Both the position numbers and the translations under genes were made by a program. From Sclerotiophoma versabilis (Eukaryota; Ascomycota; Dothideomycetes; Pleosporales; Didymellaceae): a DNA stretch of 64,000 bases. This document shows, piece by piece, positions 24,617 to 36,300 of the stretch; within the stretch, counting starts at the first letter, position 1, and each line of letters opens with the position of its first letter. A model generated the notes under the pieces. The model had not been told where the DNA came from and searched no databases. It saw nothing but the letters and a program-made list of their open reading frames with translations. The stretch is from contig JAAROD010000011.1 of assembly GCA_012274445.1 (NCBI GenBank), forward strand, positions 1,054,001 to 1,118,000, given 5' to 3'.

Positions 24617-25643
24617 CTAGTAGTCTCCAGCGGAGCCACCAGAGTAACCAGGGTAAGGCTGAGGAGGGTAGGAACCAGGGTAGGGACCAGGACTGGTCTC
24701 CTGCTTCCAGGGGTTGGCGTTGACTGCGGCAAGGTTGCGAGCGACGCAAGAGCCGGGGTCCTTGGCAACACCTGCGGGCTATACATAATTTCGTTAGCAT
24801 ATTTTGAGCATGAAAAACTCTGCGGGGCTACTTACGCCGCCGATACCGAAGTTCTCATTGTTGATGAAGACCTGGTACTGCTGGGTGCTGCCAAGCGGGC
24901 AGAGAACCCAGGGGCTACCGAAGAAGCTGCCGCCCTGAGTGCTGGGCCAGCTGAGGTAGGAGGGGCTGGGGTCAACAAGGCCAAGAGGGTTGTTGCCAGT
25001 GTGGTAGAAGCTAATAGCAATGGCATTGGGTGGGAGCCAGCCAATCTTAGTGTACTTGAGGGCACCAGTAATGCCATCAATGTAAACCTGGAGAGGGTCC
25101 TTGCTGACCTGCGCAACGGGTTAGTGCAAGAGTATGATGTTGGCGGAGGGACTCATATACCGTGTACAGCTGTGTGTCGTCATCGACAAAGAAGGTGGGG
25201 AGCTTAGGGTCCCACCACTTGTTGTAAGGAGTGGCAATGAAGATACCTCCCTCGAGCCTAATGGCGTAACCGTTGAAGGGGCAGTCGGCAGGAGCCTCGT
25301 TCACGTCGCACTTCTCATCGACGCGAAGGTTGAAGAACTCAGGGCTCTTCGACTTAGGCTTCCAGGTGCTCTTACCGCCCTTCTGGTTCTTGTAGTCGTA
25401 ACCATCCTCATAGTCATGCTCGTCTGCGTAGTCGTCGCTCGCAGGGTAGCTGGAGTAGTCGCCCTTGGGCGGCGAGTGCTTCTTGGGTGCCTTGGTGGGG
25501 TAGGACTTGTATTCGACTGTCGTAGGCTTGTAGGAATCGTAAGTCTCGGGCTTGTACCCCTTGTCCTCAGGGTAGTCACGAGGGAGGATGGCCGAGGCGC
25601 CAGCCAGGCCAAAGAGACCGATTGCCAGAAAGTTGGCCTTCAT
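24617..25643 (-). CDS. Secreted cell-wall-type protein, PhiA-like pattern
   Basis: Three exons on the minus strand (25161-25643, 24836-25108, 24617-24778), all phase 0, encode 305 residues. A signal peptide is clear (MKANFLAIGLFGLAGASAIL), and a dibasic-type site (PRDYPED) may be cleaved later. A Tyr/Lys/Pro/Asp-rich low-complexity segment (about 25-105) precedes a folded domain with FFNLRVDEKCDV, NGYAIRLEGGIFIA, LQVYIDGITGALKYTKIGW, GSPWVLCPLGSTQQYQVFIN and a final CVARNLAAV. The tail is Pro/Tyr/Gly-rich. The domain resembles fungal cell-wall proteins of the PhiA type, with paired cysteines and a beta-rich pattern. No GPI-anchor hydrophobic tail is seen. Wall association is inference. Other possibilities are an effector-like or surface protein of another family. 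Confidence 0.8.
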
Positions 25644-27862
25644 CTTGAAATGAGCGAATGGGAAGGAGTGTCAGGAATGAACGTGTCAGATGAAGTTGAA
25701 GGTCGTTGTGAGACTCCTCTTACCAGGATACGTCCCATTTATGGTGAGCGAAACAGAGATTGATCTTGTTTACGAGCGGCAATGGTGATGAAGCAAAGGA
25801 ATGTACTGTACCACATGATGGCTCCAGCAAAAACTTGGCGAAGTTGAGCCGTGATGCGCCCACGGCAGCGGAAGCCGTCGGAATGTGGTTGTTTTCTCAA
25901 AGCCCATGATGGCGATGCAGTAGAGCTGCAAGAGAGTATGATGCGCTCTCGCACTCTACAGGCTTCTCAACTTGACGCGAGACCAAACTCTTCAATGTTC
26001 CTATTCCTTCTTCCATTATGGTCTTTTTACGGGGCTCTCAAAGACTGGCAGAGCTATCACAGTAATCATACATCCACAGTAAGGGATGTTAGGCGGATAC
26101 ACCGGCGGAATGTTGAGACACAAAGTAGAGATAGATTTTTCGGCGCCATTCCAACGCCTGGACTCCAAGGTAGTCCTAGAGCCATCGACTTGCAGATAGA
26201 CGCAATAAAGGCGCCTTGTCTCCCTGACGACAATGCTCTAATAGTGGCCGAGGAAGATCGAGGTTGCGAAGACAGGACGATGGAGGGCTGGTTTGGTCAG
26301 TGCTTGAAGTTCCGTGGGCGCGTCCCTACTGATAAACAACGCTTTCCCTCTTTCGACATAGCACCAAATCCATGGAGTATCCCGCCGAGCTTTTAGCGTG
26401 GCAGACCCGGGTGCATCCTGAAGCTTCGCCTTCTTCGTCCTCCACATGCAACGCGCATCCTTCATGCAGAGCTACGCGCTTGCTCGTTGCATTGATGCGA
26501 GTTACTGCATCTCCGAACGTGATCTCTGGGGCTCCAGCACTTCCGCAAATACCTGCTCTGGAAAGCCCTTGGGTACGAGTGGGTCTCTGAGCCTTAGCGG
26601 GAGCTACTCGTCCTAAGAGGGTCTCTAAGTTGACCGGTTTCTGTGAATGCGACCTGGATATTGCCTCGGGACGAATCAATTTACCCGTCAACAGGGGGCG
26701 CATCTGTTGCCGTCTCCACCTGTGCAAAGCGTGCTACGCACGTCGCACGACATTGCATGACGAAACTTTTACCGAAGTCAGCTGGAGGCTTGTATCAGCC
26801 GGAGCATGATTTGTAACTCATTTCGTGCGACCAGATTCCTACTAACGATATCAAGTGGGCACAGGTTGTCGTTCGAGAACTCATGATCCAAGCTTGAGGC
26901 TTGCCGATAAACACGAGTCATTCGATGATACCGAATCACATACCATGAAGCCTCCCTCTCCTGATCTATGCTGGAACTAAAGGCCCTGAATTTCTCTCCG
27001 ATCAAGCCCTTTCCAGAAGAGCGCGAAAGAATCTCGCTGCCATCAAGCGTAAAATGGCATACCGATAAGTCTATTGGCTATGGCTGACAGCCAATGGGGT
27101 TGGTTAGCCTCCAACCTCCAACATATCGAAGGATGCGGATGGGCCCGACAGTTAGGGAAGAATCGACACTGGTTCAGCGCCGGACTGCCAAACCCGTTGG
27201 CGTCTGCGTTTTCCAGCCGCTGCCGCTGATGGCTTACGGCGTAGTCGCTATGCAAGTTGCTGATACACACCAATGAACACGCGACATTAGCGCAGCGTCT
27301 TGTTGGAGGCGCCAATCGTCTCCACCACCAGGTTCACGACGTCCTTCAACTGCCCTTTTACACCAAACAATGAGGCCATTCCGAGTCTACAAGCATTCGT
27401 TTGAGCTGCTTGGTCTTGTCATGTGGCGTTTACTCCAGTGTGCTACCTCCACGTCGCCACCACCATTTCCAATACCGTTGATTGTGGAAGCGCACCCTTG
27501 TAAGATTCAGGCATGTTTGCGGCGTAGAGTACGCGCATGTGTTGCATTCATATAATAAACATGTAGCCTACGGGCCTTAGGTGACACTGCTTTCTGCCTT
27601 CCTGTCGTCGCTTCTTATCCTTGGGGGCGCAGTTACTGACTTTCCCCTCTTCCGATGAGACCCCGCTTGTTGGGTTTGCTGCCTGCACACTATTGAATAC
27701 ATTACCACCCTGTATCTCAAGGCCGATACTCACCTGTCTTTTCCCTCGAATTAGTTCCGTGAGTGCACGTAGATACACGCACTCACGGTCTGCATCGTTT
27801 ACTTTGGAACATCACGAGTCACAGCAGGCGCTTACTGTGCATTGAGTAACGCAGTCTTTACC
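25644..27862. other. Long divergent intergenic region
   Basis: 2.2 kb between the secreted-protein gene (minus) and the next gene (plus). Short frames around 25850-26730 and 27040-27320 have no recognisable product. No repeat or RNA gene seen. Confidence 0.5.
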
Positions 27863-28702
27863 ATGGCATCTCTTCGTGTCCCTGCACCAACGCCGGTCCC
27901 TACATCTACCCTCGCCAACAGACGCAGCTTCCACATGCCACTGTCCAGTCACGGCATGCCCAAGGCACCCCGCGCTTTATCTCCAGAGCGACCTCACAGA
28001 TTCTCAGCCATCATTCTACCAAATTCAACCGCAGAATCATTGCCAATGACTCCCCTATCACCAGGTCCAATGTCTCCACCTGTATCGGCTAAGTCCTTCG
28101 GCACATTCATCGACTCAGCACCTTCCACACCAGCCTATTCGCCAAGGCAAGAAGGCGGAGAATGGGGCAGATCTCAAATTACAATACTACGGCCTACGTC
28201 TTCCTCTTCACTTCCATCCAGCCCTACAGAGCCCACCTGGGAGATGATGGTCCCTATAAAGCAGCCAATCAACGTCACCTCGCTAGCTGAGGATCGCACC
28301 CTCTCTAGGCCGAAGCCTTCAACTACAGCATCAACGCCGCTCGTGCTGTCTAAACCAGTCAAGAGGACCAAGGCATCCGCACAGACCAAAGCTACTATCA
28401 AAGACGTTCCCAAAGTAGCCAAGACGACCAACGAGGAGGACGTACTTCGGACGGAAGCCGAGGCGCAAGCGAGGAGGCTCGTCGAGGAAGAAGAAAAAGT
28501 AGCAGCAGCAAAATCACAAGAAGCGACCGAGAAGTCGCAGCCAGAACCCGGCCCTAAGACGGACACAGCACCCCTCGGCAAGCTCGCCACAAGGATGAAG
28601 TCGCTACTAAGGCGGAATACGAATGAAAAGAAGAAAGAGAAGAAGAACAAACCTCAACAAGAATTCGACCGCTTGGAGGATGCACACTGGTCGGAGATGT
28701 AA
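27863..28702 (+). CDS. Low-complexity basic protein, unknown function
   Basis: A single exon of 279 codons starts at ATG 27863 (TTTACCATGGC). The N-terminal two thirds are Pro/Ser/Thr-rich with many SP and TP pairs (LPMTPLSPGPMSPP, APSTPAYSPRQ), likely phosphorylated and disordered. A short ordered motif is PTWEMMVPIKQPINV. Residues about 195-225 form a charged helix or short coiled coil (RTEAEAQARRLVEEEEKVAA). The C-terminus is strongly basic (KLATRMKSLLRRNTNEKKKE) and ends EFDRLEDAHWSEM. No signal peptide or membrane span. I do not recognise the family. The proline-directed sites and the basic amphipathic end could suit a cytoskeletal or membrane-peripheral regulator, but nothing proves it. 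Confidence 0.7.
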   Translation: MASLRVPAPTPVPTSTLANRRSFHMPLSSHGMPKAPRALSPERPHRFSAIILPNSTAESLPMTPLSPGPMSPPVSAKSFGTFIDSAPSTPAYSPRQEGGEWGRSQITILRPTSSSSLPSSPTEPTWEMMVPIKQPINVTSLAEDRTLSRPKPSTTASTPLVLSKPVKRTKASAQTKATIKDVPKVAKTTNEEDVLRTEAEAQARRLVEEEEKVAAAKSQEATEKSQPEPGPKTDTAPLGKLATRMKSLLRRNTNEKKKEKKNKPQQEFDRLEDAHWSEM

Positions 28703-30500
28703 CAATGTTTTTCACCACACCTTCCCCTGAGGCTGCTGCGCGCTCAAGGATGCTGCTATCATGTCCTGCTTGTCTCTGTCCACGAAGCCAGTTTTTCGCG
28801 TCCCCACCGGTACATAAACTCTGTTCTACACTTTACTGATACAATTTCCTTGTTTAACTTCTGGGTGGTCGCTTGTTCATCGACAGAATTGATACCCACG
28901 AGACTTAGTGTCCCTTTCTGCTTTCGCCGCGCTCATTTACGGCCATGGTGCCTACGTAGATCTGGTGTGGTTGTTGTACCTTCGGAGGCATCTAGCGTTG
29001 AGTGTAATACCTAGTCAATTAGCATCTCCATAACGGGATGCACGAGAAATGGAAGTTCGAATCGAAGGAGCATAGTAAACTGAGAAATTATAGTGAAATT
29101 ATATAAGATCATCTGCTCACACCTTGCCATCGCAACGAGCTTGTTAGGTCTTTAGTGTCTTTTCATCATTTCTTACAGCAATGACATTAGTTTGGCTACT
29201 GCTGTCACCACTACTCTGGGTCTAAGTGGGCTCGCGTATCGTCATAGCGGTACCGAGCTACTAGAGAGCAGAAGAGGTAGGCCTGTCGCCAACACTGCCC
29301 GGTATGGAGCTCCACTCAGGATAACAGTGACAAACTGATATAGGTTTGCAATCCCGAGGTAGTCGGACGTGCCATTTTGTAGCCCTGGGGGCACGACTGC
29401 AGCCACGTCTGATTACCTTCTAGTAACATATGTGTTTTAAAGAGGATGACCAGAGTGTGTAACTATTTGGAAGTCTGCTACAGAAGCGGATCGACCCTTT
29501 ATAGAAGAAAGTTATATTGAGAAAGTTGTCGATTTTATAACGCTATTTAGTCGGGACGACTATGTTTGCATTGTTATCATGATAATACGCGCTGAGAACC
29601 AAAGGTCATTGAAAGTCCGAAGACAACGCACATCATTTGAGCGCAGAAGGATGATACGTTGATGGTTGTTATTTGAACGAAAAGATTTCTGTGGTGTTGG
29701 TCATCGTTATCTGTAGGCTCACACTCTGTAGTTTCTTACGCAGGAATGACTCCGTACAAGTATAAGTTAGCAATTTTGCCACGTGGATAATATAATTGCC
29801 GAAGATATTCCTGATCCTTCGATGCTCTCTTTATAAAGGTCTTCCCGACAGTGCGTATGCGGATGTTGCAAAGGGCCGTAGAAGTGACTTTCTTGCAGGA
29901 ACGCGCGACTATGCTGGAGAAATTGCATATCGTCATGGAGTTATCGAGATTGTAAGAAACAAACTCTTGTGCACCTATGCCCAGTTCTATCGTGCCGAGC
30001 CGCTCGTAGTGGGTAAGGACATTAAACATATTTGCCTCCAGGTCTCCTTGAACCTTCTTTTGCACGTTTTGTTGCTTATCAAGCAGAGTCGAAAGTAACT
30101 CAAGCGGCGCGTGACGGCCTCCGAAAGCTCCAAAAAAGACATTTTTGCTGGTTGATTGAAACCAATCTTGGCGACCATGATATCTTTTTTATTTCCGTGC
30201 AATGCATAGTCTTCTCGGTAAGCTATGCTGACCAGACCCGACCTGGGCTTGGGTCTTGAGACTTTGGCCTTTTTCCTAGCTAAAATCGGTAGGGCAGGAG
30301 GACCCCCGTACTAGCGTCGAAGTTTTCATCAGACAGAGGACGACGTTGCGGCCAATTGCTTGATGGATGACTCGATATAGATATACTCTCGAAATCCTCA
30401 TAGTAAATTGAATGAGCTTGCGGCCGTGCGCGTTGTCGCCTTTCCTATAAGACCTTCAAAAGGAATGGTGGCTTTTGAATGGGACGGAGAGCGAGGTTAG

Positions 30501-30531
<31 letters not shown>

Positions 30532-30739
30532 CAGATTGCAAGTTATGTAATTCCGATTTGAACTCTTGTTGACCAGGCTCCTTTGAACAAGTGGACATGG
30601 AGGGGGGCCAAAACTTTGCCAACGAACAAGTATTCTATACATTACAGATTTTACGTTGTCGACACTTGAACACAATATCCACTACGCTGAGGCACTCAAG
30701 AAGGGCTGAATCCAACTTGGAACGTGGGTATTTTTGTTC
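28703..30739. other. Gene-poor, AT-richer region
   Basis: 2 kb of 3' flank and decayed-looking DNA (especially 29000-30300). It holds one dinucleotide microsatellite. No gene, tRNA or 5S gene recognised. Confidence 0.55.
30501..30531 (+). repeat. Compound microsatellite (AT)4(TG)12
   Basis: Four AT units run directly into twelve TG units. It is likely polymorphic between isolates. Confidence 0.9.
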
Positions 30740-31765
30740 TCAAAGCTCGAACACTTCCTGGTCCTCAACAGTTGGTCCTTTGGCAACGACCAACTTGTTT
30801 AACCACGTGGCCAGTCTGTATGCAGCCTTGCTGATTTGCAACTCGGCAATCGGTACTGCACCATCTGCGTAGCCGTTGTAGCCAAGATCCTCGTCTCCAC
30901 GAAGACGTCGATAGACATAGTCGCATGTCCACTTGTTGCTTTCTGTAGCCCAAGCCGTTGCGCACTCCACTGGTGTCAACGGGTCGCTGCAAGCCACCCA
31001 CATGTATGGAGCCTCGTAGAAGCCATCTTTTCGGATTCGAGAGGCTAAATCCTCGAAAAATGGATCGATCGAGTGGTTCGAAAAAGGCTTGTTGACCTTA
31101 GCGGCATAATAAGGGATGAATCCATCCCAGACCTGTCCTGTTAGATCTCACTTAGCAAAGATGGGCATGTCATACATACAGCGTGTAGCTCGGTCGAAAC
31201 ATTGGCAAACTTGACCCTGTAAAAGTTACCGCCTGCAGCACGCCCTGAAGCGTGCAGCGGCTGAGCAATATCTCCAATAAAATGGGATACCCATTTGAGT
31301 GCATAGGAGCACGTCAAGTTGCTGCCTCCACTCAAAGTACCTGCATTCACATCATCGATGCAGCCCTTAAGTATTTTAGTCTGATTGGCGATGGCGCTGA
31401 CAACACACCCTCCTTCAGCGCAGTCGCACGTATAGTTCAGTTTACACTGTTGTGGTGGATGATCATGTGTGTCTATCCAGTGCCACTGGTACGAGAAACG
31501 TCCTTCGGTCGTATGCGCGTATCCGTCTGCCCATGCAGCTGCGCGGCCTATAGAGCCGTTGTACTGCGGTTCAAGAATCTTGGCGATGATGGACGTCGTC
31601 TCAGGGTATAGGAAGGTCTCCGCCATGAACCCAATCTGGTTGTGTACTGCCTGTTGTCAGCTGCAGATACAGTGGTTTGAGATGGTGCACGGTACCATCC
31701 GTATTCCAGGCTGAAGTTCCGGTTAACCAGATTACGGCACCAAACAACGTCTTCGTAGAAACCAT
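30740..31765 (-). CDS. Secreted S1/P1-type zinc nuclease
   Basis: Three exons on the minus strand (31696-31765, 31180-31646, 30740-31132) encode 309 residues. Introns are 49 and 47 bp. A signal peptide (1-19, MVSTKTLFGAVIWLTGTSA) is followed by Trp20, which becomes the zinc-binding N-terminal residue. All nine ligands of P1 nuclease are present at matching spacing: W20, H25, D64, H79, H145, D149, H155, H178 and D182 (mature 1, 6, 45, 60, 126, 130, 136, 159, 163; the first four are exactly as in P1 and the rest are shifted by an insertion). Motifs include WVSHFIGDIAQPLHAS and HWIDTHD. The family cleaves single-stranded DNA and RNA and removes 3' phosphates. It serves nutrient scavenging and may degrade host or extracellular DNA. 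Several Cys pairs and N-glycosylation sites fit secretion. Confidence 0.93.
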
Positions 31766-33389
31766 GATCTGCCGAGCCCTAAACGATTCTAGCAGTGAGC
31801 CGGTACTTCTGCTATGAGTAGATCTGAGTGGGAGACAAGAGCAGTTGCAACGCTCAAGTGCGATGGTGTCAGTGAAGGGGCACACGAACCGACACGTATG
31901 TCTGGTTGGTAAACAAGGATAGAATTAAAGTTCGCTATGGTTGGCAACGCGTTGTCTATACAAGAACGCGTCGATTCTGCTCGAGGCTGGTCAAAGAGCA
32001 GGTCAGCTGTGACGCGCCCGTTTCCACTCAATGCAGGGTCCAAGGAGCTAAACCCAATTGATCACAGTGTAAACATCGGCTCTTGGAGGCAGACCTTATT
32101 TCGCACTCTCTCTTACCCGTACTTCAAGATGTAGATATCGCGCACAGTTGAACGGGTGCATTGTAGTACTTCTCGCACGCTTTAACGTTACGCCTATCTC
32201 GCGTCTCTATGCAACTACCAACCGCTAGCATAAGCCTCAACTGTGGACGAGCTCGCAGGTGGGGCACATACTGGTGAACACATCTTTCGATGCTTTCGAC
32301 CGAGATGCCTCACAACGTGATCCTTTTCGTGTGTTTGATATTGTTCGACTATCGCGACTGGTTTCAGGACAAGACCCTGATAGCACTTCTGATTCTAAGC
32401 AGTGCAACAGCAGGCAAGCAAAAACCTGTTCAAGATGCCACTGGCGCCACCAGGTTCAACATTGCGGTAACACGCTCCGCGAAGACGTACCGCAATAACA
32501 CTCTAATCTGGCTAGCAAGCAATTCTAAGAGAGCAGCGACAACAACGAAGAAAGGCGACTAAGCTGCGGAGAGCTTCTCGATCCCAAGCCAGGCGCACAA
32601 GAGCACACATGATGTCCAACCAGGCGATGTTGTCGCCATACGGTCGCATCTCTGGTGAAGTTTGATATGTGGGCCCTGCAACTTGTTTTGCGGTAACCTG
32701 TAACTCGCACTAGGAACTTTGACAGCGGACAATCAAGAAAATGACTCGCCTCTAAAAAGACCCTGGAACTATATGGTGGATGCAAGCCAACGGTGCCGAA
32801 ACCAGGAGGCCAATATCGCATGCTACACATAGCTTTCAGCCCTGGACTCGTCAAGTGCACACGGTATACGCTATACGAGACAATACGAGCTTGAAGCAAC
32901 GAGCCCGAAAGTCTGCCTTGACATGCTTTACACGCTACACAAGTAATGTTTCGAGTTTGACAGAATCGCACTTGGATAATCGATCTGCGTCCGCAGCATG
33001 CAGGAGTACAGGAGCATGACATCTAGGTTAGTGAATTACGTTCGTAAGGTTGACCTGTCGGCAGGCGAGGCGTAGACGGGTAGGTATAGGCGAAGTGTGA
33101 CATGCGCAGATACGTAGGAAAGAGGCTCAGCAGGCGATTTTGCAGACAAAAGCCGTGTATCCAGTATTGATGCTTGAACGGCACAGCCACCGATGACGAG
33201 TTTCACAATGAGGGCTGAACCCGGCCAATCATACCCCCACAACTCCGCATGATTAGTGCATGCTCCGTTTACCTTGAGATCAGGCTCCCAGACTCTGCCC
33301 TTACTCGCCTTACTCTCTTAACATCTTCCTGATAGCCTTCTATCTTGCTGACATGCTGGTTTGATACCCTGCTTTTGATCTTGGTCTTG
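31766..33389. other. Divergent intergenic region
   Basis: 1.6 kb between the nuclease (minus) and the glycosyltransferase (plus). A frame at 32259-32498 (plus, with SFDAFDRDASQRDPF) and one at 31789-32043 (minus) look faintly coding. Neither has a good start or a known family. Confidence 0.45.
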
Positions 33390-36300
33390 ATGGCGAGCTC
33401 CAACAATCCACCAGACGCGAACACGCGCGATGGTGCCCCACCACGACCAACACAACCACCCCAGTACTCAGAGCAGAGTGCAGCAGAAACACCGCAGTAT
33501 GTGCCTGACAACTCGCCACGGACGCCTCCCGCACCTCATCGCGATGCGCCACCTCTTTCAGAGTCGAAACCTGAGGCATCGTCATATGTCGGCTCCTATC
33601 GACCTTCTGATGCTGCGCGATTCTCAGCTAGGTCCGGCTAGCCATGTAGTCAAAGGAAAGATTCCGTACTAAAACAATACACAGCACTACAGCAGAATCA
33701 CACCACGACCTGAGTCATGTCGATAGACAGTACGCGACGCCTACCGACGCCCCTCCACCAGCCTACAGCGAGACCCCCGGTACACTCCAGAGCGACAATG
33801 CTGAGCTCGACACGAACGCAATCGTCGCCGAGGACGGTCGAGTGAACATCCGAATCAATCAGAAGAGCCGAGCTCTGTCCCAGCTGCTCGTACCGCAAAT
33901 CCAGCGCCAGCTCACACAGGTCCAGGAAGACCCACAACCACCTCCACCCTACATTCCAGAGTTCCTGGGTGGAGCTCCAGGACAGAGTCCTCCTCCACCT
34001 CTCAACATTGTCGTACAAGTAGTGGGCTCAAGAGGTGATGTGCAGCCATTCGTTGCATTGGGCAAGGTGCTGAAGGACACGTACGGTCACCGAGTGCGAC
34101 TAGCCACACACCCAACATTCAAGGATTTTGTCACCGAGAATGGCCTGGAGTTCTTCAGCATTGGTGGCGATCCCGCCGAGCTCATGGCCTTCATGGTCAA
34201 GAATCCTGGCCTGATGCCTGGCATGAACACGATATGGAGCGGTGATGTTGGCAAGAGAAGAAAGGGCATTGCAGAGATCCTGCGCGGGACATGGAGGTCG
34301 TGCATAGAGACTGGCAATGGCCTCGGAGTGGATCCGCTGAAGCAGACTGTGGAAGAATGGATGGACATCGAGGAGCAGCTACCTGAGCAGCTGAAGAAGC
34401 CATTTGTGGCTGACGCTATCATTGCGAATCCTCCGGCTTTTGGGCACGTACATTGCGCAGAGAAGTTGGGCATACCGCTGCATATGATGTTCACGTATGG
34501 ATCCTGTCTCGAAGAGATGCATCATCAGCTAACATCTACAAAGTATGCCTTGGTCACCCACGCAACAATTTCCTCATCCCCTCGCGAACATCCAGTCGTC
34601 GAATGCCGACCCTACGATTACAAACTACATGTCGTATATCATGGTAGACCTGCTGACATGGCAAGGACTAGGAGACATCATCAACAAGTTTCGTAAGGAT
34701 AGTTTGTCGTTAGATCCTATCAGCATGATTTGGGCACCTGCGATGCTGGCGCGGATGAAGGTTCCGTTTACATACTGCTGGTCCCCTGCTTTGATCCCAA
34801 AACCAACCGACTGGTCTCATCATATCTCAATCGCAGGTTTCTACTTCCTCGACTTGGCGCAGAATTACACACCTGAACCGGCACTTGCAGCGTTCCTCGA
34901 CGCAGGAGAGCCGCCAGTATACATTGGTTTCGGCTCAATCGTTGTCGATGATCCTAATGCCATGACCAAGATGATCATGGATGCAGTCAAGATTACCGGG
35001 CGACGAGCGCTGGTATCGAAAGGTTGGGGTGGCCTCGGAGCAGACGAGCTTGGGATACCTGAAGGAGTGTTCATGCTTGGGAACTGCCCTCATGACTGGT
35101 TGTTTAAACGCGTGTCAGCTGTGGTGCATCATGGTGGTGCAGGCACAACAGCTGCTGGTATCGCTGCTGGTAGACCTACAGTAATAGTTCCCTTCTTTGG
35201 CGACCAGCCATTCTGGGGTGCTATGGTAGCTAGAGCTGGTGCAGGTCCCGATCCTATCCCGTACAAAGACTTGACTGCTGAAAAGTTGGCTGAAGCGATC
35301 AACATGGCGCTGGAGCCTCAGTCACTCGAGCGAGCGCAAGAGCTTTGCAACAAGATCAAACAAGAGAACGGAAGTCAGAGTGGAGCGCAGTCGTTCCATC
35401 AGATGTTGAACTATGACGATCTGCGATGTGCTGTGGTACCCGACCGGCCGGCTGTCTGGCGAGTGAAGCGAACACAGGTCAAGCTTAGTGCCAAGGCAGC
35501 AACTGTGCTTGCCCAAGAGGGCGAGATTGACTTCAAAGAATTGAAATTGTAAGTTCAACTACAAGATCCTGAACGTGTGTAGTGCTGACAGCGTCATGTA
35601 GAGCCCGTGCTCGCGAGTATCAAACAGATGAGGGCCCCTGGGATCCTGTTTCTGGGGCAGCAAGTGCGCTGACCGGTACCGCTACGTCCATCATGATGGG
35701 CGTTGCAGATATGCCCATTCAAACATTGAAATTGCTCAATATTCACCCTGATGCTAGGGCGGCATCAAAGAAAGGCAAAGCAAAGGCGCAAGGCTCTGAC
35801 GATGCGTCGAACACCGGCGAGTCGAGTCGCGCTGGTCGTCCAACCACTTCACGCACTGCAACAGGTACTGACTCGATGTTGAGCGGAGAATACACACCAC
35901 CAACGGTACAATCTCCAGGACTCGGAAACGGCAAGTCAGACATGCCTGCTGCTGCAACAACTCCGGGCGCGCCAGGATCGCCTTCGCACAGATCTACGTT
36001 CATGGCCGAGGCACTCTCTGCGTCTGCACAAGGTTCACGGACTGCGTCTCGGGAACGTGGTCGACTTTTATCTCCAGATATCTGTGGCTCTAGATCGAAG
36101 AGCTCATCTTCCAGTCCAGGCGTGCCTCGCTCGGAGACTGGCTCGTCGTCAAATTTCACGGACAACCTCAAGAACATGCAAGTTGATTCTGCGGTTGACA
36201 CTGGCAAAGGCCTTGCACGTATTGTTGGTGCAGGCTTCAAATCACCGATGGACTTCTCGCTCAACATTGCAAAAGGCTTCCACAACGTGCCTAAGCTGTA

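Noticed and set aside
25134..25763. 209-codon frame antisense to the secreted-protein gene
   Set aside because: Val/Leu/Gly-rich shadow. The minus strand has signal peptide, splice sites and Cys pattern.
32525..33022. 165-codon minus-strand frame
   Set aside because: Cys/Ser/Arg-rich random-looking translation without motifs.
34495..34543. Alternative end of the glycosyltransferase at the frame change near 34696
   Set aside because: A GTATGG donor and AAAG acceptor restore the conserved HMMFTMPWSPTQ block, so the break is an intron and not a frameshift.
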